Of a DNA stretch of 64,000 bases, positions 46,797-57,240 are shown in pieces. Made by a program: the position numbers and the translations under genes. The first letter of the stretch is position 1, and every line of letters begins with the position of its first letter. The notes beneath the pieces were generated by a model. That model worked only from the letters and a program-made list of their open reading frames with translations, did no database searches and was not told the DNA's origin. The DNA is from Larix kaempferi (taxonomy: Eukaryota; Streptophyta; Pinopsida; Pinales; Pinaceae). The stretch covers positions 6,450,501 through 6,514,500 of the forward strand of contig BSBM01000608.1 in the NCBI GenBank assembly GCA_027924585.1, read 5' to 3'.

Positions 46797-47135
46797 TTTT
46801 CAAGATTGGTATGTCAGAGTTGTTTTTCAGGTGTTGTATGTCAGAGTGGTTTGGGTTTTGAAAAGAAAAAATTATGGATTGTAGTGAGATTTGTTCACAT
46901 GGAGTCACTGGATGTGTATTCATGTGACATTTAATTGGAATTCTCTAGACAGCCCTAATCTCAATACACATTATGATGTATAGAGAAGAATGCCCCCCTT
47001 TTAGTTTCTAGTGACCTGCATTGAATGTTACTGGATTACAACTTCAATGGTTTCGAAATGGGCAATGGCTCCGTGAAGAAGCTCTTATCCTATCGATACT
47101 TGATGATGGATGACTCTACAGAACTCCCCTCATAG

Positions 47136-47453
47136 GGTATTAGACATGGAATCTTTGGGGCATGTCCAAATATAACTTTTTAGAATGATGTGAAATTTGG
47201 GAATAAGTACAAAGGTGCAATGAATGTTTATGCTATTGGTTTACAGCTGCCTATAATGGCAATACTGCATGGTTTTGAATTGGGAAGTCTTGTTCTATTG
47301 AATCCTTAAGACTTTACAAAAACCCATATTTGAGAGCCAACCAATCTATAAAGCCTTTATCCAAGGTATTAGAAATGGAATCTTTAGGGGACATGGGAAA
47401 GTCCAGATATAACTTTTTGAATTGATGTGAAATTTGAGAATAAGTACAAAGCA
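47136..47453. repeat. Imperfect direct duplication, 229 bp apart
   Basis: GGTATTAGACATGGAATC at 47136 and GGTATTAGAAATGGAATC at 47365 each lead into ATATAACTTTTT, GATGTGAAATTTG and AATAAGTACAAAG. Non-coding and moderately diverged. Confidence 0.8.
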
Positions 47454-48157
47454 CCCATCATTCACCTAAAATGAAAATGGGGATGAAACATCCTATTTCA
47501 AAATAATGTCAAATGGAATAAGACTAAGCAAAGTTGGAGGTGATTAATATCAAAACAACTTTGCCTTTCTCTTGGAATTGGAATTGGTATTTTCCATGTG
47601 TTTTAAAACTTTTCATTCCTTTGGTCTCTTGGGGTTCTTGGTTTATCCAGATTTTCACGACTAGAGATGATCTTTCTTTTAGTCTAGAGAAAGTCAATTA
47701 ATACATATGTTGAAATCTTGGAAGTGGTCCTTTTTTATTCTTGATCTTTGAAGTTCTTGGTTTGTTGTAGACTTTCACGAGTAAGAACTTTTTTAGGTTT
47801 GAAAAAGAAACTATAATACAAATCTTTTTAAGATTTCAAACATAAAAACAAAAGCTAGTCCGTAGGTATCTTAGAATTCAAAGACAAAAGAGGTTCCAAG
47901 TGTCATAGGACGACTTTTATGCGCTAGAGAATGGAACAAATTTATGGAAAGTATTATGAAATTGCTTATATTTATTCATATTCTTGCAACTCGGATGATG
48001 TACATGGTGCATCTTATCCTTTTTATGTTAATGGCAAACTAGTCAAATGAGCTTATCTCTTTGAATATCCAAATTTATGGGACACGCTAGTCCTTCGTAA
48101 TTCACTTCTTTTGTCTTGAAAACCTAGTGGATTGCCAATATCTAAAAGCTTACCCCT

Positions 48158-48375
48158 ACTCCAAAAGTCCACCTTGGATGTTCTTTTCTTAATATTATAC
48201 GTTCATACATAATTGATATTTTTTTTATACATAATAGAAACAAACAATATGAGTAAAAACAGCCGTACTCCAAAAGTCCACCTTGAATGTTTTTTTCTTA
48301 ATTTTATACATTCATACATAATTGATAATTTTTTTCATAAATAATAGAAACAAGCACTATGAGTAAAAACACAAG
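48158..48375. repeat. Tandem duplication, 109-bp period
   Basis: ACTCCAAAAGTCCACCTTG at 48158 and 48267, both followed by TTCATACATAATTGAT and ATGAGTAAAAACA. Confidence 0.9.
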
Positions 48376-48628
48376 TCACCTCCAACACCAAATTGGAAAA
48401 CGAAAGACAAACTTGACGATATAAAATGCCGGCTTATTAGTCCCTACCAAAGGTTAGGGTAACTATTGTGTTGGATTGGCTTTGATTTCGTATTAATTTA
48501 TCTTTGACTTTGCATATTTATGCATATATCCTATACTTTTTGACATTGCTGATAAATTTATCCAATAATGATTTCATTCCATATTATTTAACTGAAATGT
48601 TATTGACTCAAACTTTGAACCGTTATTG

Positions 48629-48805
48629 CCGGACTGGCGGCATAGCTCTCGGGAACAAGGCCGGACTGGCGGCATAGCTCTCGGGAACAAGGGTGGTTAA
48701 TTAAGGCATCCTTTAATGTTGGTGCTCTTGGGAACAAGGCTGGATTGGCGGCATAGCTCTTGGGAAGAAGGGTGATTAATTAATGTATCCTTTAATGTTG
48801 GTGCT
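48629..48805. repeat. Nested tandem repeat next to the LTR of element E
   Basis: A 32-bp unit (CCGGACTGGCGGCATAGCTC) starts at 48629 and 48661 and again, diverged, at 48740. It is embedded in a larger duplication containing TTAATTAA and CATCCTTTAATGTTGGTGCT. Confidence 0.85.
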
Positions 48806-48875
48806 TATGTGTAAGGTGTAGCACAACTTTCAAGCTTTCCACCGTTTGCTGCATTGCCCTTCCCGTTATCATCAC

Positions 48876-49600
48876 TGTTAACACCCAAAAAGTGCTCACT
48901 ACCTCATCTACCTCTTTACATGACTCATTTGTCCGTATTTTTTACCATATTTGCCTCCAAAAGGCCAAAAAACCATTAAAAAAGCCTCCAAAAGGCCAAA
49001 AAAACCCCTTTTTTCCCCCAAAATAATCCAAAATTCCTCCAAAATAGCAAAAACCCTTTAAAAAGGGAATAAAAATATAAAAAAAAGAGGAAAAAGAGGG
49101 AAAAAGGAAGCAAAAACCCTATACAGCTGACCTAAACCATATGGTTCTCAAAACCATGGGCCAGCACTCCACCACTAAAAACCTATAAATAGGTGATGGA
49201 GGCCCCTCATTTCATATCCACAGTCAAATACACCCTTACTCTGCGAAAATCACTCTTGAAACCCTAGCTCATCCTTGAGCTACTTTCATCCTTGAGTGCC
49301 CCTTTGGCCCATTTCCAACCCTTTGGAGAAAGAGAAAGGAGCAAAGCTAGAGTTTGGAGCAACCCTCTTGGACTATTGCAAGAACTTCACCAACCTCTAC
49401 ACCTGAGGTAAAATTTTAATACAAAAAAGAAAGATCTTCACCATATTTCCATGTTTTGTTATGTTTGTTAATGCTCATGCTAGTCTAGAATTCGTATTGT
49501 TTTATTACTTTAATTTAATGTTTATTGAACTGCTACTAAGGAGTCATTTCTCCTTAGTAGGTGCTCATTTGCACAAGCTAGGGTGAAAACCCTAGCTACA
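48876..49600 (+). repeat. Probable 5' LTR of element E
   Basis: 725 bp, starts TGTTAACACCC, ends GTGAAAACCCTAGCTACA, with a TATA box at 49184. It is followed at once by TTTTGGCGACTCC. Boundaries rest on TG...CA ends plus PBS position only, because the second LTR is beyond the window. Confidence 0.6.
49184..49191 (+). promoter_or_regulatory. TATA box of element E LTR
   Basis: TATAAATA in a CCTATAAATAGGTGATGG context, about 420 bp before the LTR end. Confidence 0.65.
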
Positions 49601-49615
49601 GTTTTGGCGACTCCC
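49601..49615 (+). other. PBS-like site of element E
   Basis: GTTTTGGCGACTCCC directly after the LTR. TTTTGGCGACTC-type sites follow the 5' LTR in several plant TAT/Ogre elements. The priming tRNA is not settled here; tRNA-Arg is reported for Ogre. Confidence 0.55.
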
Positions 49616-49734
49616 CTTGTGTTCCTTTGAATTTCTGGTTATAGTTTTTAAAGTTTTCAACGTTTTTACTTTTCTGCAATATTTTTTCCTTTCGGTTGTC
49701 CCTTTCGGTTGTCGTAAACCGCATCTTTTACCCC

Positions 49735-50205
49735 CTACAGTTGCGTTTCGACCGCGTCTTTCAGGCATTTACCTGCGATCCGACTGCGGCTCTCAGACTG
49801 TTTCCGGCGACCTACCGGCGGTTTTCAGTCTGTCACCTGTGATCCGACCGTGGCTATTAGCTTGTTTGGGGCGATCCGACTGCGGCTGTTAACCCTTTTT
49901 CTACGGCCCGCTTGGGGCTTTCAACCATTTTCCTGCAACCCGCCTGCGTCTTTCGGCCTTTTTCCCGCGTCCCGCCTGCGGCTTTCAGCCATTTTCTTGC
50001 AACCCGCTTGCGTCTTTCAGCCTTTTTCCCGCGTCCCGCTTGCAGCTTTTAGCCATTTTCTTGCAACCCACCTGCGGTTTTTGACCTATTTCCCGCAGTC
50101 CGACTGCATCTTTCGGCCAAAATCCCACAACCTGTCCGTGACTGTTGAGCTATTTCTCGCGGTCCGACTGCCCAAATTTGCCATAGACCCGCGGTCTTTT
50201 TCCTG
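49735..50205 (+). repeat. 32-bp minisatellite in the element E leader
   Basis: About 14 units of 32 bp built on CCCGCCTGCGGCTTTCAGCC and CATTTTCTT. In the middle, two variants alternate (GCAACCC...GCGTCTTTC and GCGTCCC...GCGGCTTTC), giving a 64-bp higher-order repeat. An open frame at 49850-50299 exists only because the unit lacks stops. Confidence 0.9.
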
Positions 50206-51539
50206 CACTTTTTTCACTATTTTGAACCCAGCACTTTGCTGCACTATTTTCTGCACCTACACAGCCATCTGTCCTACCTGCAGCCATACTTCCCTATAGC
50301 CTTTTCTGCAGTATTATTTATGTTCCATTTACAGAATATTTTTAAAATTTTAGCATTTTAAATTGAAAAGAGAAAATTTTGCATTTCAAAGTTTAATTTC
50401 TGTCTTGTTATTTTTAGTTAGAAAGTTGCCCACCCCGTGGCACTTTTACTTGGGTTCATCATCATCTCACACGCACACACTCTGTCACCTAATTCAAGTG
50501 AGCCCTAAAAAACTACTTAACACAACCAACATTCTAACCCCGCTTGGGGAACACATAAGAATTTTTGTAGTTAGGTAGGATCCGGGGGATAGGCATCCAA
50601 ATAACACCCCTCGTTTGCTTAGACTTGAGACATAGCTGTTGTCCATTAGGGAACCAAAATCTCCTAGTATTTTTTGGCACGGTCACAACCATTTTATCAG
50701 AGGGCCTCTCCCCTAGGAGGGTTGAAGTCACTAGACTGGTTCTGGAGGCCTGAGTGGAATACCGCAATCCATTCAGTAACCGAAGGCTACCTTTCGCAGT
50801 TCTCGGGGTATCACCCATATGGGGATACCGCGGCGATAGAACCAAACGGTAGATTCACCTTTTCTGGACGTGTCATGAACGAGGTATCTTAGTTGCCTTT
50901 CTTCTAGGATTGACTACCCGGTGTCCCTCCTGGTAGGGGGATATCTTTAGCCACTTGGCTCTACTATCCATATTGTCTGACTTGGATTTCATCACCTTGC
51001 AGAGAATATGTCTAGTTGAGTCAGAATACTATTTAGCTAGGTGTTTGCATGCTCCTTTACCTCCTTTTGGTCTAGCGAGTCCACTATTTCTATTTTTTGG
51101 GAAACCTGCTGCTTGTTGGTATTCTGACCATTTATGTTGATACTCCACTTATTGTAGCACAGCTGTTACGGTAAGTGCTTTGATTTGGTTGTTGGCCTGA
51201 GTGCCATATTTTTTGAGCTCTCCTTTTGCACACTCGGTTGCATTAGGGTTTTTGAGTTGTTTTTCACTCAACACAACCCCCAGATATTTGACACCATCTG
51301 TCACCATTGAGTCCCCGAGACATTCTTGGCGCCTCCAGGGCGAGTCCCCACAGCACGATTCACTTGACACCACCCTGTTGTTGCAGCAACATCCCCCCAA
51401 AATTTTATACATATTGGGGCCCCTCCTTTTATTTTTTAGAAAGGATTCCTCAAGGGGCCATTCCCAGCTTTCATCTTTGCTTCCCAACGGAAAATTCTGG
51501 CCATAAACCTTTCCGATTTTCCTCCAAAGGACAGAAAGG
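50206..51539. other. Middle leader of element E, no recognised content
   Basis: Non-repetitive sequence between the two arrays. Open frames on both strands (for example minus 50534-50845 and 51149-51487) show no family resemblance and overlap one another. I see no protein domain. Confidence 0.5.
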
Positions 51540-52745
51540 GAACTTAGAAGATTTTTCCCAGTTTTCGGAGCTTCTCAGACTATTCCTAGCAGTTGCGTTT
51601 TATTTTGAGTTTGCACCCCGAAAGGCGGAAGCCTTTGTTTAAACCTTCAAAGAAGAACGAAGAAACTGTTTAAAAATTGCAGAACGTAGGAAAGAGATTC
51701 CGCGGAAGTATTTAGCTTTGTGCTCCCGAAGCGTCGGGAACCATTCGCATAAGGATCCCAAACAACTTAGATTTTCCTTTTGAAAATTGCGGAAACTATT
51801 TGGGAAAGTCTCCCGGCATTTCGGAGTCTCTCAGGATGTCTTCCCGCAGTTACGGAAGGCAAACGTTTAAGCCTCTCGAAAATAACTTAGAAAATTTTGA
51901 GCGCTTGCGAAGACGAAAGAAGGAAGCTTCACGGTCTCTTCGACCGAAACGGCGGAAGTCTTTTATATAACTCTCCCGAGGAAAGACTTAGAAATTTTTT
52001 CGACCTTTTGCGGAGAGATTGGGGTTTTCTTTCTGAAACGGTGGGAACAATTTGTAGAATTCTTCCGAAACTCGGAAGAGAACTTAGAAGCTTTCATTGA
52101 AAATTTGCGGAAACCTTCACAAAAGCTTTCCGAAATCCTGTGGAGCCGTTCACTTTATCCTCTCGAGACGACGGAAACAACTCGCCTAAGCTTTCCGAAA
52201 AGAACTTAGAATTTTTGGAAAAGCTGTGCAAGGAAGCTCCGCGGAAGCTTTCAGCCTTCTCTCCCGAAACTGCGGAAGCTCTCGGGCTACCCTTCCGAAA
52301 CGTCGGAAGCCAATCGCATAAACCGCCCGAAACAAACTTTGCGGAACCTTCGAAACAGCGGAGGCTAAGGACAAAAGCCTTCCGCACAAGCGTGGCCAAT
52401 ACTTAGATTTTTCTCGAATTCACGAGGACCTTTTGCGGAAGCGTTGGCAGAAGTCTTCCGAAACTGCGGAAGCCACTTACGAAAGCTTTCCGCAGTTTCA
52501 GGAGCCTTCACGTTTTCATCCCGAAGAGGCCGCCAAAAGAATTTAATCACGTCGCGGAAGCCTCTTGCGGAAGCAATTCACCACTCTCTCCCGAAACAGC
52601 GGAAGCTTCCACGATATCCTCCCGAATGAGTTAAGCTTTGCGGAACGTTTTCTCTTCCGCGTCGCGGAGGCCTTTTGTGGGGACCATTCGCCTTCGTTCC
52701 CCGAAACGGCGGAAGCGGTTCGCCAGTTTTTCCCGCAAGAGGCGG
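51540..52745 (+). repeat. Palindromic ~31-bp minisatellite in the element E leader
   Basis: Degenerate units of about 31 bp with core CTTCCGAAACTGCGGAAGC (for example near 52267, 52298, 52456, 52488), interspersed with the word AACTTAGAAAATTTT (51543, 51767, 51887, 51985, 52082, 52205, 52403). The core is a strong palindrome. The same core, spacing and ACTTAGAAAA word occur in the leader of gypsy D (16315-16945). Open frames on both strands in this stretch are by-products. Confidence 0.85.
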
Positions 52746-53901
52746 TCGCACGCAAACTGAGGCGGCTCGATTTGATGACGACGTACGATGCATTTAAAAC
52801 CGGTCTTAATACGCCACCAACCATATTAAAATCCCACACGTGTCTCATTTGTTTAAATATACGGTGGGGGGATCGAGCCAACATATCATTGTTTTCGATT
52901 GGCAAACGACGTTGAACGCCGTGCAAATCGCTCCAGCTCATCTCGCTCATCCGCGTTCGCGGCCACCTCGTTCAGCGATCCTCACGGTGCCAGGTAGGAT
53001 TTTAACCTTGAAATTTGCCCCTTCTACACTTCCAATTGCTATTGGGTTGTCTTTTGTTTGAAAATGATGGGTTTTGGTGGGATTTTGACGGGCAAAACAC
53101 CCGTCATGGGCTATATTTTGCCTGTCAAGTACAGTTTGAATTGAGTTCTCGTCATATAAAACAGACACAGGATAGAACATTTTTTTTGGGTAGAGACAGT
53201 TAGTGCAGACGGTTAGACTTGTTCAATTTTCCTCCCCGGGCCGCGTGCCTCGTTATGTCAAAAATGCCAAAGCCCCATGGACTTTTCATGTCCCCGGCCG
53301 AAAGCCTAAGACGTAAATCCTCGGGCCTTTTCGTAAAAACTCAGTTCCAACGTGACCTCTACCCAATTTAAATCTTATGACAGGCGCCATTGCCCATGTT
53401 CAAACCTCCCATAGGTACCTCGGCAAGTGTCGTAAATGACAACGGCGTTCAAAGCCCTCGCTGGGTCGTAAAGGTGAAAGTGGCTCCTCATTTCGTCGCA
53501 GGGTTATTTCACCCCAGACTTCCCCGCCACTAGCCTTTTAAAAACACAATGACGAAAGTTACCCTCTTCCCCAGGGCTAAACCGAAAGTAGGTTGCTTCC
53601 GCAACTCGCCTACCGATCCGAAAGCAGATTGTTTCCGCAACATGCCTACCGGTCTGAGAGCAAAGTGTTTCCGCGACATACCTATCCACTCAGGAGCATC
53701 TCAAAACTCATCCCTTCAAAAGATTCAAATGTTTCAATTTATGTTTCATATTGAAATAATGTTTTTACTTCCTAAATATGCAGCTTCATTGTACTTATCT
53801 CCTTGACATATTAAAACAATGGTGCTCTCTGTTAAAACCTCACAGTATGTTGCTCAATATCATGATGACTTGTATATGGGTGTTATCAGGGATAAATCAA
53901 A
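52746..53901. other. Leader of element E upstream of ORF1
   Basis: No array and no recognised domain. Some GC-rich patches (53230-53700), with short CTTCCGCAAC / TTTCCGCRAC words at 53597-53676 that may be an extension of the palindromic array. It leads directly to the ORF1 start at 53902. Confidence 0.45.
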
Positions 53902-56688
53902 ATGCCGAAAGTTGGTAAGAAGAAGGCTAAAATGTCAGAAAAGAAACCGGCGCCACTTAAAACTGAAACTTCACTCCAGGATACTAGGTGCACCACCAGT
54001 GTCCCTCCTGAAATCAGATGGGGTGACATCTACAGAATGATCCGGGACCAAGAGATCCTAGATATGTTGCTAGAAGAAGGGCCGATTTATCTCAATATCA
54101 GAGCCTCCGGCATAACTAGAGCTGCTACCCGCCCTGAGCTGTTCCCCTGTGCTGAAGTGATTGGATGGATACTCCAACATGCCGATGCTGAAGGGAGAGT
54201 GATAAATGACAGTGGGAAAGTGGCTATTGCCTCATTTCAACCCGCATATCTTACGGCAGCCTACAAATTTCCCCGTGTCCAACAAGCTCTGACTGATGAA
54301 TGGTTGAGCCAGATGAACAACGTCGAGATGGCCAAGAAGCTGCTAATGGCAGGCAAACATTTGAGAAAGAAAGGAAGTGATGAATATGACGTACAGAATC
54401 TGAGAGCTCCTTTCAGATTGATTGCTTTAATGCTGTGCAGAATCTTCGGCATGCCTGATGGCACAGTGTATAAGATTCAGTGGGTCCCTATCATCCACTA
54501 CGTGGCATTCAAGGGAACTGTGTTTGACTGGGCCACTCTCCTATCAGATAGTTTGGCCTCGATGATAGTTGCCGCTAAAGAAGGACTAACCTTGAAGAAG
54601 GATGAATTTTTCATGTCCTTATATATGATTGATTGTATTTTGGCCAAGATAGACTTCCCCAAATTGGGCTGCACATGGGATAAGGCCACCGCCCCGGTCT
54701 ATATCGCGTTCAAGATGTTATGGGCTCAGAATTACAAGCCCAGCTACAAACTCATCTATGAGGGGTTCATCATGCCCTTATATGAGAAGATGTTCAAGGA
54801 AGAACCAAACTGCCTATCAGAGAATGCTTTGGAAGTCCTTGAGGATTATGGGGATTTTTACTTTTCAGAGCAAGGCACCTACCTCAGAATGTTTGGAGGG
54901 ACTAAGCCCCCATACATTTTTCCGCAGTATGCCACGGACTATGTGGTACTCAGGGAGGCAGTAAGACAAATCTTCCTGGACGGAATTGGGGCAATGCTCC
55001 ACAAACAGCATATGGCTTCCTTCCCTCCTCTACCTTTCTGCATAGGTGCTTACAAGTTCTCGGGGGTTGCCTCGGCCGACGAATTTGTTCAAGAGTTGAA
55101 AGCCTTCCACTTCGGTGAGGTAATATTCCACAGGAATGACAGAAAGGGAAGAGTTGCTGAGCACTGTAAGGAGATTTATGCTCACTTTGAGTATTCTCAC
55201 TATCCTGATGCCGAGGAAGAGGCATTCAGAGGCATCAACAATATGGCTGAGCTACGGGTTTGTCGCCAAAGCACTAGAGCAATCTCTAGCTCAACCAAGG
55301 CCCAGAAGACCAGCCAGCAGAAGGAGAAAGAAGCTGAGGATGCCCGAGCTCAGGAAGAGCTCATATTAAGAGAAGAAGCAAGGTTACACCAGGAAGCTGA
55401 AGAAGCTAGACTGCAGCGGGAAGCTGAGGAAGCCAGGTGGCAACAGGAATCCGAAATGGAAAGAAAACAGCAGGAAGCTGAAGTGGCAAGAATGCAGCAA
55501 GAAGCTGAAAATGAAAGCCTGCGGAAAGAGGCTGAGGAAGCCCAAAAGCAGAAAGAGGCTGAAGTTGAGCAAGCTGAGGCAGAAAGGAAGGCGGAAGAAG
55601 AGTTGAAAGCAAGGGAAGATGCTCAAGCCAGTGGGTCCAGTGTCCAAGACATGGACATAGACACATCTCAAGCAGGAGGCTCCGGTACCCAAAATAAGGG
55701 CGTAGATCCAGCTCAGGAAGTCCGGACCCCACCTACTAAAGAAGACATAGACATCATAAACCGACCAATTGTCCCATACACGCCATCGGGAAAGCATACA
55801 GTGTCCAGGTGGAATGAGTTTGTCTACGACAAGAAGAGGAAAACAATGGTCCTCAAATCAGAAGAGAGGGTCAAAAGTCCCTTCCATGAAGACATCGTCA
55901 CCCACCGAGAGGTCACTGTAATGAAAAATACAGATAAGGATCCCTTTGCTATGGCATCCGCAGTTGTAGAAACAGCAAGAGCATCGCTGGACAATGTGGG
56001 TGTGATAGTTAGAGAAAATGTTTTGACAAAGAAGAGAGCTCGTTCGCTACAACAAACTGTAGCTAATGAGCAAGCCCAAAGGGATCTGGTAGTAAACAAG
56101 TATAATTGCCTATATGCTGAGCATAAAGAGCTAACAGGTAAATATAACCAGCTGGAGGAGGAAAAGGACCAGCTAACACTCCAAATGATGATTGTGGAAG
56201 CAGAGAAGAATGGAGCGGAAGAAAAGGCATCTCAGCTAGAAGCAGACAAGCGGACATTAGCCGAGCAGTTAGAGCAAGCCGAGGGTAGAACAATGGACAT
56301 GTCTCCCTTCCATGAGCTGTCCTGCAGCATCCCGAAGCAAGTGTATGACACTCAGGAGCTAATCACGGATGAGGTTTGCAAGCTCAAGGCCATGGTGGTC
56401 AGGTCAAAAGAAATCAATGCGGAAGCTCATAGGCTCAAAGCAAAGAACACCCGTGTCAAGGCAAATATCATCAGTCAGATGGCGTGGAGAGAAGGAAAAG
56501 GGGGTTTCCCCACGCACCTCCCATTTAAATCTGTGGACGATTTTAATGAGGACGTAGCACTGTTGGATTTTGGCAGGAATTGCGCCAGTAAGCTGATAGC
56601 CAGTGTGCAAAGAACAACAGGTAAAATCAGCAGTCTCTACCAAAGGCTCCAAGAGGCACATGACAAATGCAACTTAAGCTTCCCTTAG
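53902..56688 (+). CDS. ORF1 of element E, unknown function (928 codons to first TAG)
   Basis: The longest open frame in the window. It starts ATG 53902 (MPKVGKKKAKMSEKK, basic) and runs 928 codons to TAG 56686-56688. Residues about 30-440 look globular, with no domain I can name; motifs visible are IRWGDIYRMIRDQE, RAPFRLIALMLCRIFG and FPQYATDYVVLRE. Residues about 473-575 are a Glu/Ala/Arg-rich coiled coil (EEARLQREAEEARWQQE). After an acidic linker (SVQDMDIDTSQAGG), residues about 713-795 form a second coiled coil (YNQLEEEKDQLTLQM). No RT, nuclease, zinc finger or membrane segment. It lies between leader and gag, the place of ORF1 in Ogre-type TAT elements, whose ORF1 has no established function to my knowledge. 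The frame continues past the TAG to 57240. Captured host gene or element-specific protein cannot be decided here. Confidence 0.85.
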   Translation: MPKVGKKKAKMSEKKPAPLKTETSLQDTRCTTSVPPEIRWGDIYRMIRDQEILDMLLEEGPIYLNIRASGITRAATRPELFPCAEVIGWILQHADAEGRVINDSGKVAIASFQPAYLTAAYKFPRVQQALTDEWLSQMNNVEMAKKLLMAGKHLRKKGSDEYDVQNLRAPFRLIALMLCRIFGMPDGTVYKIQWVPIIHYVAFKGTVFDWATLLSDSLASMIVAAKEGLTLKKDEFFMSLYMIDCILAKIDFPKLGCTWDKATAPVYIAFKMLWAQNYKPSYKLIYEGFIMPLYEKMFKEEPNCLSENALEVLEDYGDFYFSEQGTYLRMFGGTKPPYIFPQYATDYVVLREAVRQIFLDGIGAMLHKQHMASFPPLPFCIGAYKFSGVASADEFVQELKAFHFGEVIFHRNDRKGRVAEHCKEIYAHFEYSHYPDAEEEAFRGINNMAELRVCRQSTRAISSSTKAQKTSQQKEKEAEDARAQEELILREEARLHQEAEEARLQREAEEARWQQESEMERKQQEAEVARMQQEAENESLRKEAEEAQKQKEAEVEQAEAERKAEEELKAREDAQASGSSVQDMDIDTSQAGGSGTQNKGVDPAQEVRTPPTKEDIDIINRPIVPYTPSGKHTVSRWNEFVYDKKRKTMVLKSEERVKSPFHEDIVTHREVTVMKNTDKDPFAMASAVVETARASLDNVGVIVRENVLTKKRARSLQQTVANEQAQRDLVVNKYNCLYAEHKELTGKYNQLEEEKDQLTLQMMIVEAEKNGAEEKASQLEADKRTLAEQLEQAEGRTMDMSPFHELSCSIPKQVYDTQELITDEVCKLKAMVVRSKEINAEAHRLKAKNTRVKANIISQMAWREGKGGFPTHLPFKSVDDFNEDVALLDFGRNCASKLIASVQRTTGKISSLYQRLQEAHDKCNLSFP

Positions 56689-57240
56689 ACCCTGGAGGAC
56701 TTTCCGGAAAAGGAGCAATGTTTGTCCCAACTAAAGGAAGAATTGGGCATTCAAACAGAGTATGTGAAGAGGATTGATGTCCTGGCTATTGATGACCTCC
56801 AACATTATATTGGATCGTCATCACTCCACAACCATCTGCTGAAGGAAGTGCATCAAGCTACAGTAGTAGAAGTTCAAAGCATTAAAGCAGAGCTCAGGAA
56901 GAATGTGACTTCTCAGAAAATCTTGTTCCCTGCTGCAGCAAACATAGTCATAAGGGACACAGGTGTGTGGTATAGCTACATAGCGGAAGAAGAAAAGAAA
57001 GCTGCAGCAGTAGCAGGAGCATCAGCAGACCCAGAATCTTCTCTCCCAGCAGCCTGTCCAGCAGCAGCAGTGGGCTTGATTCCCTCTTCCCCGGCAGTGG
57101 CAGAAAGTCTGGCCAGCTCAATCCCTTCTTCCCAAGTAGAAGCAGCATCATCAATAGGCTTGAGTGTCTCTTCCCAGGCAGCGTCAGCAGCAATTAACTT
57201 GGGCGATCCTCTACCAGCAGAAGCTCACGCACAGGATTGA
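56689..57240 (+). CDS. ORF1 C-terminal part, in frame after the TAG
   Basis: Same frame as ORF1, 183 codons without a stop to TGA 57238-57240. Charged helical sequence (LSQLKEELGIQTEY, ELRKNVTSQK) is followed by a Ser/Ala/Pro-rich tail (SSPAVAESLASSIPSSQ). A later ATG at 56722 exists, but there is no sign of a separate promoter. I read this as the end of one 1,112-residue protein broken by a single nonsense change. Programmed read-through is an alternative. Confidence 0.7.
   Translation, partial: TLEDFPEKEQCLSQLKEELGIQTEYVKRIDVLAIDDLQHYIGSSSLHNHLLKEVHQATVVEVQSIKAELRKNVTSQKILFPAAANIVIRDTGVWYSYIAEEEKKAAAVAGASADPESSLPAACPAAAVGLIPSSPAVAESLASSIPSSQVEAASSIGLSVSSQAASAAINLGDPLPAEAHAQD

Larger units (their letters stand above)
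45582..48157. other. Spacer with simple repeats
   Basis: No gene recognised. It contains an AT microsatellite, a GC-rich patch at about 46010-46320 (C8 and G-rich runs, repeated GCAAGTTGCAA words), a three-copy 41-bp array and a 229-bp-spaced duplication. The short inverted word pair CATGCCATAC / GTATGGCAT-like lies near 45987-46020. Confidence 0.5.

Noticed and set aside
49850-50299. 149-codon open frame in the element E leader
   Set aside because: It lies almost wholly in the 32-bp array and is Phe/Leu/Pro-rich by unit composition.
55384-55797. Minus-strand Leu/Phe/Ser-rich open frame opposite ORF1
   Set aside because: It is the shadow of the Glu/Ala-rich coiled coil on the plus strand.
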